From assembly GCA_964456445.1 (NCBI GenBank), contig CAYWBI010000247.1, positions 1 through 5,026 of the forward strand: a DNA stretch of 5,026 nt, given 5' to 3'. The position numbers and the translations under genes were made by a program. The notes beneath the pieces were generated by a model. That model saw only the letters and a program-made list of their open reading frames with translations. It was not told the origin of the DNA and did no database searches. The DNA is from CAYWBI01 sp964456445. Its GTDB lineage: Bacteria; Calditrichota; Calditrichia; Calditrichales; J004. Below, one piece after another: positions 1-5,026 of this stretch; positions within the stretch are counted from its first letter, which is position 1; each line of letters starts with the position of its first letter.

Positions 1-900
1 ACTATATAGTGTGCGTATTTTTTCTTCCGGTGTCGTATTTTCATCGACCAGGCTTTTCATTTGTGGCTCAAGCCCATTATCTTCAATATACGGATCATAT
101 TTTTGCCAAAAGGGCTTTGTAACCTGTCCCCAGGTTTTAGAGAAGCGGAGACTGTTTAATTCATCATCATAAGACAATATCTGAAAAAGCATTTTTGCCT
201 GATAATCCCTGGGGGAACGCATAAACGGTTCTTGCCGGACAGGAGGCAAATCATGGGCAGCCCAGTAAAATCTTTTCTGCTCAAAACCGGGTTTATAAGG
301 GTCTATTACCTTCTCGGTGTATTCACTCAAATCCGAAGGCGCCAGATTTTCCAATAAATAGCGGTAGGTAAAACCGGCAGGTAAAAGTACCGAAACCTGA
401 CTCCGGCGTACATAATATTTTTCCTGGAAATACCAGGGCTCGAGATTGCTTATATATTTTGAATGACGTTCATATTGCAATTCAATTATCGATCCCACTT
501 CAACACCGGGTACGGCAAAAACTTTTTTTCGATAGCGGCTGTTTCCCTGATCAAAAACATTATCCGTATTTAGGTCCGTTCTTTTTCCATCGGCGTTAAA
601 AGACGCCGCCTTTATATCCACAACCTTGTTCTCATTCAAATAAGGTATTTCCATGGATGCCACTTCCTTGCCCGCCTCGGTCAAAACCTTTATCCGTTTA
701 TGATAAAAAATGACCAACTCAAAATTTTGGGTAAAGGTAATTTCCGCCACATTAAAAAGGACAGCAGCGTTAAGCCCCGGATAACCGTTGATATGTTTTA
801 AGTTATAATCGGACGCGGGGATATCGCCATATTTCTGGGCCATGGCACGTGGAGAAAGTGTAAAAAGGAGAATGAACAACAGTGTAATAACAGATTTCAT
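1..900 (-). CDS. DUF3857 domain protein, probable exported transglutaminase-like protein (3' end cut by window edge)
   Basis: The frame is open for 300 codons from an ATG at 898-900 to the left edge, with no stop, so the C-terminus is missing. A GGAG ribosome binding site (CTCC at 907-910) lies six bases before the ATG and supports this start. Residues 1-21 form a typical signal peptide: a Lys at position 3, a hydrophobic core (ITLLFILLFTL), and an AMA/Q cleavage site, so the product is likely periplasmic or secreted. Residues about 50-215 match the DUF3857 pattern: FYHKRIKVLTEAGKEV, then DIKAASFNADGK, then the hallmark PGVEVGSIIELQY at 131-143, followed by WYFQEKYYVRRSQV. The last visible residues (TTPEEKIRTLYS) resemble the helix that begins a transglutaminase core, which in this family normally follows. 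The catalytic Cys/His/Asp would lie beyond the edge, so enzyme activity cannot be judged. The physiological role of the family is poorly known. The gene follows a strong terminator and is probably transcribed separately from the sugar dehydrogenases. Confidence 0.85.
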   Translation of the reverse strand, partial: MKSVITLLFILLFTLSPRAMAQKYGDIPASDYNLKHINGYPGLNAAVLFNVAEITFTQNFELVIFYHKRIKVLTEAGKEVASMEIPYLNENKVVDIKAASFNADGKRTDLNTDNVFDQGNSRYRKKVFAVPGVEVGSIIELQYERHSKYISNLEPWYFQEKYYVRRSQVSVLLPAGFTYRYLLENLAPSDLSEYTEKVIDPYKPGFEQKRFYWAAHDLPPVRQEPFMRSPRDYQAKMLFQILSYDDELNSLRFSKTWGQVTKPFWQKYDPYIEDNGLEPQMKSLVDENTTPEEKIRTLYS

Positions 901-947
901 CAACTGCTCCGCTTGTATGTAAGACCGTTTGGGAAAAAGGAGAATCA

Positions 948-976
948 AATCTACGTTATGGATTTCAATAAATCAA
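948..976 (-). promoter_or_regulatory. Candidate promoter for the DUF3857 gene
   Basis: On the minus strand, TTGATT (971-976) and TAGATT (948-953) are separated by exactly 17 bases. Each matches four of six positions of the sigma-70 consensus. The -10 element continues as TAGATTTG, which also fits the Bacteroidetes -7 consensus TAnnTTTG exactly. It lies downstream of the terminator at 997-1022 and about 50 bases before the ATG, a sensible place for a promoter. Such short motifs arise by chance in AT-rich DNA, so this is a plausible guess only. Confidence 0.4.
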
Positions 977-996
977 GACAAGGGAAGAAAGGGTAC

Positions 997-1022
997 AAAA
1001 AAAAAAGCGGGCAAAGCCCGCT
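997..1022 (-). terminator. Rho-independent terminator after the WbpA-type dehydrogenase gene
   Basis: Read on the minus strand, AGCGGGC (1016-1022) pairs perfectly with GCCCGCT (1006-1012) across a three-base TTT loop. An unbroken run of ten T (997-1006) follows, its first base being shared with the stem. The hairpin begins about 20 bases after the TAG stop at 1043-1045. This is a textbook intrinsic terminator and ends the two-gene dehydrogenase unit. On the plus strand the hairpin is followed only by ATTTTC, so it should act mainly on the minus strand. Confidence 0.93.
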
Positions 1023-1042
1023 ATTTTCAAGCAAGGTATAAA

Positions 1043-2353
1043 CTAAGCTTTTACAATTTTCTCTACGCCTTCTTTTACATCGATACAGGCATTACGCGTA
1101 TCAACGACCAATTGTGCATGTTTCACAATAAAATCCCAGTCATACTGGGTATGATCGGTGGAAATCAGCACACAATCGTATTTGGCGATGTTTTCCGGGG
1201 TAAGCTCCACACTCTTTCGCTGGATATCATAGTGGCGCATACTTGGCAATACCGGAACAAAGGGATCATTGTAATCCATCTCGGCGCCTTTGTCCAACAG
1301 AATTTCCATCAGTTTAAAGGATGGGGACTCGCGCGGGTCATCAATATCTTTTTTATAGGCGGCGCCCATAATCAACACCTTAGAACCTTTCAAACTTTTA
1401 CCATGGTCATTAAGCGCATCCATTACTTTGCTTACCACCCAAAACGGCATCGATGTGTTCACCTCACCGGCCAGTTCGATAAATCGGGTGTTCATTTCAA
1501 ATTCACGTGCTTTCCATGTCAGGTAAAAGGGATCGATGGGGATGCAATGGCCGCCAAGACCCGGGCCGGGATAAAAGGCCATAAATCCAAATGGCTTTGT
1601 TTTTGCGGCATTGATTACTTCCCAGACGTCAATGCCCATCTTGTCCAGGATCATTTTCATTTCGTTTACCAGGGCAATATTCACACTGCGGAAAATATTT
1701 TCGAGTAATTTGGTTGCTTCCGCAGCCTGGCTGCTGGAAACCGCAACGGTCTTGACGATCACTTTTTCATAGATCGCCTTTACCAGCTTACGCGCATATT
1801 CCGTATTGGCGCCAACAACCTTAGGGATGGTTTTGGTGCTGTAATTGGGGTTGTTGGGGTCTTCGCGTTCAGGTGAAAAAGCAACCCAAAAATCGACATC
1901 GGCTTTAAGGCCGGACTCTTCCAGTATCGGTTTGACAACTTCTTCGGTTGTGCCCGGATAGGTTGAGCTTTCCAAAACGATCAATTGCCCGGCGCGAATA
2001 TTGGGCGCCAGGTTTTTAGCCGTCCCGATAATATATGACATATCCGGTTCACGGTGTTTGGTTAGCGGCGTTGGCACGGCAATTAGGATACAGTCCACTT
2101 CTTTTATGCGGCCAAAATCCCTTGTTGCTTCAAACAATTTGGTATCACGTACATGTTTTACCCGCTCTTGTGCAATGTGTTTGATATAGGATTTACCTTG
2201 ATTCAGCAAATCGACTTTTTTCGTGTCAATATCAAAGCCCATGGTTGTAAAACCTTTTTCCACAAATTCCATAAGCAGAGGCAATCCAACATAACCCAAA
2301 CCAACCACACCAACTTTTACATTATTCGCATTGATTTTTTGTAATAAATCCAT
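1043..2353 (-). CDS. wbpA: UDP-N-acetyl-D-glucosamine 6-dehydrogenase, WbpA type
   Basis: This 436-residue cytoplasmic enzyme belongs to the UDP-glucose/GDP-mannose dehydrogenase family. It would carry out the two-step NAD-dependent oxidation of UDP-GlcNAc at C6 to the uronic acid. The N-terminal Rossmann fold shows GLGYVG at 18-23 and an acidic residue ending strand 2 (FDID, 40-43). PTPLTKHREPDMS at 94-106, ESSTYPGTTEE at 128-138 and FSPEREDPNNPN at 159-170 are signatures of the UDP-HexNAc branch rather than of UDP-glucose dehydrogenase. The central domain has TKLLENIFR (Lys215, Asn219) and PGPGLGGHCIPIDP with the catalytic Cys270 (codon 1544-1546). The C-terminal UDP-binding domain includes AAYKKDIDDPRESPS at 331-345. 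Length and motifs match recalled Pseudomonas WbpA closely from end to end. A UDP-GalNAc substrate (WbpO/VipA-like) is not excluded, so the symbol is by similarity. The gene starts 13 bases after ugd and is intact. No WbpB/D/E/I partner genes are in the window. Confidence 0.93.
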   Translation of the reverse strand: MDLLQKINANNVKVGVVGLGYVGLPLLMEFVEKGFTTMGFDIDTKKVDLLNQGKSYIKHIAQERVKHVRDTKLFEATRDFGRIKEVDCILIAVPTPLTKHREPDMSYIIGTAKNLAPNIRAGQLIVLESSTYPGTTEEVVKPILEESGLKADVDFWVAFSPEREDPNNPNYSTKTIPKVVGANTEYARKLVKAIYEKVIVKTVAVSSSQAAEATKLLENIFRSVNIALVNEMKMILDKMGIDVWEVINAAKTKPFGFMAFYPGPGLGGHCIPIDPFYLTWKAREFEMNTRFIELAGEVNTSMPFWVVSKVMDALNDHGKSLKGSKVLIMGAAYKKDIDDPRESPSFKLMEILLDKGAEMDYNDPFVPVLPSMRHYDIQRKSVELTPENIAKYDCVLISTDHTQYDWDFIVKHAQLVVDTRNACIDVKEGVEKIVKA

Positions 2354-2361
2354 AATACTTG

Positions 2362-2368
2362 TCCTTTT
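2362..2368 (-). promoter_or_regulatory. Ribosome binding site of the WbpA-type gene, overlapping the ugd stop codon
   Basis: The minus strand reads AAAAGGA, eight bases before the ATG at 2351-2353. Its first two A residues are the last two bases of the upstream TAA stop (2367-2369). The overlap supports the chosen start and suggests that ribosomes finishing ugd help start the second gene, keeping the two enzymes in a linked ratio. The coupling is inferred from spacing only. Confidence 0.7.
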
Positions 2369-3701
2369 AATTTAGCGTTTTAACTTTTACAGGACGACCA
2401 ATGGAATAATAATCCAGGCCGTATTTTTCCATACGTTTCGGTGAAAAGATATTCCGTCCATCAAAAATCACGGGTGATTTTAGCGTGTCTTTTATCAAAT
2501 AAAAATCCGGTTCGCGGAACTCGTTCCATTCGGTCATGATGATCAGCCCATCCGCGTCTTCGAGTGCGTCATATCTTTTAGCGAACAATTCCAACCCATT
2601 TCCCAGCCGATCGGTAAAAATCCGTTGTGCTTCTTCAAGCGCTTCCGGGTCATGCGCGTTTACTTTAGCCCCGGCTTCGGTCAGGGCCTTGATCATCTCA
2701 ATAGCAGGTGCCTCGCGCATATCATCTGTTTTAGGTTTAAAGGCCAGCCCCCAAATGGCAAAAGTTTTTCCGTCAATATCGCCATTAAAGTACTCTTTTA
2801 TTTTTTGGAACATTACCGTTTTTTGCGAAAGATTTACCTCTTCTACCGCTTTCAGGATATTGAGGTTCAATCCATGGTCTTTGGCGGTGGTAATAATGGC
2901 TTTAACATCTTTCGGAAAACACGAACCACCGTATCCCGTACCCGGAAATATAAAGTAGGGTCCTATCCGGGCGTCACTTCCAATACCCTTACGCACCATA
3001 TCCACATCGGCGCCAACTAAATCACATAAGTTTGCAATTTCGTTTATAAAGGAAATTTTTGTAGCCAAAAGGGCATTTGCCGCATATTTGGTCAGTTCAG
3101 CGCTATGTTCGTCCATAACGATAATGGGTTTCCCGGTGCGCACAAAAGGGGCATACAAGTTACGCATCATGTCGGCCGCTTCTTCGTTGCTTGTCCCTAT
3201 CACCACCCGGTCGGGCCGCATAAAATCATTTATAGCCGCACCTTCTTTTAAAAACTCCGGGTTTGAGACAACGGTAAAATCATGATCGGTATATTTTTTA
3301 ATTTCCGCCGTTACCTTATCGGCTGTGCCGACGGGAACGGTACTTTTATCCACAACCACCTTAAACCCGTTCATATTCTTGCCTATATCACCGGCAACGG
3401 CCAGAACGTACCGTAAATCCGCCGAGCCATCTTCATCCGGTGGCGTTCCAACGGCAATAAAAATAATTTGGGATGATTTTACCGCGCTTTCAATATCCGT
3501 AGAAAAAGTTAAGCGTTCTTCCCGAACATTTCTTTTGATCATCTCTTCCAGCCCAGGCTCGTAAATGGGAACTTCGCCACGGTTCAGGCTATCAATTTTT
3601 TCCTGGTTTACATCCACACAAACCACTTCATTCCCTGTGTCCGAGAAACAGGTACCGGCCACCAGACCAACATATCCCGTTCCGACAACGGCTATTTTCA
3701 T
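2367..3701 (-). CDS. ugd: UDP-glucose 6-dehydrogenase
   Basis: This intact 444-residue cytoplasmic enzyme oxidises UDP-glucose to UDP-glucuronate with two NAD+, supplying an acidic sugar for surface polysaccharide. The start is supported by AAGGAG (CTCCTT at 3708-3713) six bases ahead, and by MKIAVVGTGYVGLVAG, which places the dinucleotide-binding GTGYVG at 7-12 as usual. Further hallmarks are VGTPPDEDGSADL at 84-96, DKSTVPVGT at 118-126 (Thr121), NPEFLKEGAAINDF at 147-160, ELTKYAANA at 202-210 (Lys205, Asn209), and FPGTGYGGSCFPKD at 252-265 with catalytic Cys261 and Asp265. The C-terminal domain has WGLAFKPKTDDMREAP at 317-332 and FDGRNIF at 413-419. Length is normal for bacterial Ugd. It is paralogous to the next gene, but the GTPPDEDGSAD and GGSCFPKD signatures mark the glucose branch. 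The AT-rich leader between the preceding terminator and the RBS probably holds its promoter, but I found no convincing -35/-10 pair there. The other family members, such as GDP-mannose dehydrogenase, fit less well. Confidence 0.96.
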   Translation of the reverse strand: MKIAVVGTGYVGLVAGTCFSDTGNEVVCVDVNQEKIDSLNRGEVPIYEPGLEEMIKRNVREERLTFSTDIESAVKSSQIIFIAVGTPPDEDGSADLRYVLAVAGDIGKNMNGFKVVVDKSTVPVGTADKVTAEIKKYTDHDFTVVSNPEFLKEGAAINDFMRPDRVVIGTSNEEAADMMRNLYAPFVRTGKPIIVMDEHSAELTKYAANALLATKISFINEIANLCDLVGADVDMVRKGIGSDARIGPYFIFPGTGYGGSCFPKDVKAIITTAKDHGLNLNILKAVEEVNLSQKTVMFQKIKEYFNGDIDGKTFAIWGLAFKPKTDDMREAPAIEMIKALTEAGAKVNAHDPEALEEAQRIFTDRLGNGLELFAKRYDALEDADGLIIMTEWNEFREPDFYLIKDTLKSPVIFDGRNIFSPKRMEKYGLDYYSIGRPVKVKTLN

Positions 3702-3713
3702 ATTGCTCTCCTT

Positions 3714-3797
3714 GCGATCTTTATTAATGAATAGACAAACTGTATTCGGTTTTCTAAACTTGATGTTGAGCTTAGATTTTATTTTATTTTATTGAAT
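3714..3797 (-). promoter_or_regulatory. AT-rich leader upstream of ugd with a short ATTTT repeat; probable promoter region
   Basis: This short gap lies between the kinase-gene terminator and the ugd ribosome binding site. On the plus strand, 3776-3793 is about three and a half copies of ATTTT. On the minus strand this is an A-rich stretch lying roughly 75-95 bases before the ugd ATG, where an UP-type element could sit. A TACAGTTTG stretch nearer the gene loosely resembles a -10/-7 element but has no good -35 partner. A promoter is expected because a terminator precedes this region. Its exact position is not supported. Confidence 0.3.
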
Positions 3798-3832
3798 AAA
3801 AAAAAACCGGCCGACGGTTATGCTGTCGACCG
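3798..3832 (-). terminator. Rho-independent terminator after the Wzc-like kinase gene
   Basis: On the minus strand, CGGTCGAC (3825-3832) pairs with GTCGGCCG (3808-3815) as an eight-base stem with one G-U wobble and a nine-base loop. One extra G and then nine T (3798-3806) follow. It starts about 40 bases after the TAA stop at 3873-3875. The stem is GC-rich and the U-tract unbroken, so termination is likely. The larger loop and wobble make it probably weaker than the terminator at 997-1022, so some read-through into ugd is possible. Confidence 0.85.
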
Positions 3833-3872
3833 AAATTTTTGTATAAAAATAATTTTAGAATTTATATTTTAT

Positions 3873-5026
3873 TTAGTATGCACGTCGCCGGCGTTTCTTA
3901 TTCGGCTTGGAATAATAATGATGGTAATAGTAATAATAATAGGTACCATACATCCCACCGACCTCAACCCCATTTAAGAGCGCGCCCAATATATGGGAAT
4001 CGACCGAATCTAAAAGTGATTTAGCTCTCACCAGAGCGTCATGATTTGTATGATCGGCTTTTACAACGATAATTGCCCCGTCCACCTTTGTTGCGAGGAT
4101 TGCGGCATCTGTTACAGCTATTACAGGAGGCGTATCAAAAATAATAAAATCAAAATCCGTGCGAAGTTTTTGTAACAAGACTTCCATTTTATGTGACGCC
4201 AAAAGCTCCGATGGGTTAGGTGGCAGCACACCACTCGGGATTATATACAGGTTTTCCATGATTGAAGCTTTGATCATCGTTTTATAGTCGATATCATCCA
4301 TAAGGTAATTGGTAATACCATCATCCTTGGGCAGACCGAAAATAGAATGGACAACCGGTCGACGCAGGTCGCCGTCCACCAGCACAACCCTTTTACCGGA
4401 TTGGGCCATGGCTATGGCAAGGTTGGCCGAGGTCGTTGATTTACCCTCTTTTGGACCGGAACTTGTTATCAGTACCATTTGAACGTTCTTGTCGATTTTA
4501 CTGAATTGTAAATTGGTGCGTAAGGCACGATAGGCTTCGGACACGGGGGATTTTGGATCGAGATGGGTAATAAGCCGGGCTTCGATTTTTTTACCTTCGA
4601 TTGGGCCCATTTTGCTCAGACGTGATTCCAGTTTTTCTTCCATCTTGGACATTTCAATTTTCGGGATTGTCGCCAGAATATTAAAACCAATTTGCTCCAA
4701 CTCTTCCTGGGTTTTGATCGAATTATCAAAATATTCCCTCATGAAGGTGATCCCAACTCCCAAACCAAGACCGAGAACGATTCCAAGAGCAAGATTTAAT
4801 TTTTTCTTAGGCTTCGTAGGCACAAGTGGTTCAATAGCCGGATCGACAATCCGTACATCTTTGCGCTTGCCCGCTTCCTGAATCTTGGTTTCTTCCAGTT
4901 TTTTGGTCATCATGATATAGGTTTGTTCATCCACTTTTTGGCGGCGCGCAAGCCGGGCAAACTGCAATACCTTGTTGGGCAAAGCTTCTAACTGGGCATT
5001 ATAATTGTTCACTACATCCTGAAGGG
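3873..5026 (-). CDS. Wzc-type polysaccharide co-polymerase / BY-kinase tyrosine autokinase (N-terminus cut by window edge)
   Basis: The C-terminal 383 codons of an inner-membrane polysaccharide co-polymerase fused to a bacterial tyrosine kinase are visible. The frame stays open to the right edge. The GTG at 5010-5012 is an internal Val codon, not a start. Residues below are numbered from that GTG. A GNVR-type segment runs over about 10-68 (LARRQKVDEQTY, then VRIVDPAIEPLVPTKP). A transmembrane helix follows at about 72-91, preceded by KPKKK, so the kinase lies in the cytoplasm. The kinase domain has the EX2RX2R oligomerisation motif (Glu159, Arg162, Arg165), Walker A GPKEGKST at 186-193, Walker A' VVLVDGD at 209-215 and Walker B FIIFDTPP at 289-296. 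The tail from 355 is rich in tyrosine (ten Tyr), the expected autophosphorylation cluster, and ends in KKRRRRAY. In this family, cycles of tail phosphorylation control assembly and chain length of capsule or exopolysaccharide. The missing part should hold the first transmembrane helix and the Wzz domain. The two uronic-acid genes downstream fit this role. Confidence 0.94.
   Translation of the reverse strand, partial: LQDVVNNYNAQLEALPNKVLQFARLARRQKVDEQTYIMMTKKLEETKIQEAGKRKDVRIVDPAIEPLVPTKPKKKLNLALGIVLGLGLGVGITFMREYFDNSIKTQEELEQIGFNILATIPKIEMSKMEEKLESRLSKMGPIEGKKIEARLITHLDPKSPVSEAYRALRTNLQFSKIDKNVQMVLITSSGPKEGKSTTSANLAIAMAQSGKRVVLVDGDLRRPVVHSIFGLPKDDGITNYLMDDIDYKTMIKASIMENLYIIPSGVLPPNPSELLASHKMEVLLQKLRTDFDFIIFDTPPVIAVTDAAILATKVDGAIIVVKADHTNHDALVRAKSLLDSVDSHILGALLNGVEVGGMYGTYYYYYYHHYYSKPNKKRRRRAY

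Noticed and set aside
929..1708. A 259-codon plus-strand open frame
   Set aside because: It runs antisense through the well-supported WbpA-type gene and across its terminator. The translation has no recognisable domain, and its start lies in the intergenic region without a clear ribosome binding site. It is a shadow frame.
2536..3020. Overlapping plus-strand open frames of 131 and 140 codons
   Set aside because: They lie wholly antisense to ugd, whose motifs and length are normal. The products are low-complexity and resemble no family.
1043..3701. The two dehydrogenases as a tandem duplication of one gene
   Set aside because: They belong to clearly different branches with distinct substrate and catalytic signatures, and the sequences are far diverged, so this is ancient paralogy rather than a local duplication.
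3792..4024. Two 61-codon plus-strand open frames across the kinase tail and terminator
   Set aside because: They arise from the AT-rich terminator and the antisense of the Tyr-codon run. No start signal or domain is visible.
4612..4881. An 89-codon plus-strand open frame
   Set aside because: It is antisense to the transmembrane and linker region of the Wzc-like gene, with no family resemblance.
5010..5012. GTG as the start codon of the kinase gene, making it a short kinase-only protein
   Set aside because: The frame continues upstream to the window edge (LQDVVNNYN), and the following residues are in the middle of a GNVR-type periplasmic segment, so the true start lies outside.

Overview
The window holds four minus-strand genes from a polysaccharide locus, plus a neighbouring envelope gene. 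In transcription order (right to left) they are: the C-terminal part of a Wzc-type polysaccharide co-polymerase/tyrosine autokinase (3873-5026, start beyond the right edge); UDP-glucose 6-dehydrogenase (2367-3701); a WbpA-type UDP-N-acetylglucosamine 6-dehydrogenase (1043-2353); and a secreted DUF3857 protein of the transglutaminase-like class (1-900, 3' end beyond the left edge). No RNA gene, insertion sequence, CRISPR array or convincing plus-strand gene is visible. Coding density is high, and the longest gaps are about 140-170 bases.

Two hairpin-plus-U-tract terminators divide the strand into three units. One (3798-3832) closes the autokinase gene. Another (997-1022) closes the two-gene dehydrogenase unit, whose members lie 13 bases apart with the second gene's ribosome binding site overlapping the first gene's stop codon. 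The DUF3857 gene then starts as a separate unit, with a possible promoter at 948-976.

Functionally, the two dehydrogenases would oxidise C6 of UDP-glucose and of UDP-GlcNAc, giving UDP-glucuronate and UDP-GlcNAc-uronate as acidic precursors for an exopolysaccharide, capsule or O-antigen. The Wzc-like protein would control chain polymerisation and export through cycles of tyrosine phosphorylation. The DUF3857 protein is predicted to be exported, and its link to the pathway is not established.

The organism is probably a Gram-negative bacterium of moderate G+C. The periplasmic DUF3857 gene and a TAnnTTTG-like -10 element fit the Bacteroidetes/FCB side of the tree, but this is a weak inference and no genus can be named. 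I see no evidence of a previously undescribed system. The points of most interest are the Tyr/His/Arg-rich tail of the kinase and the isolated pair of paralogous dehydrogenases.
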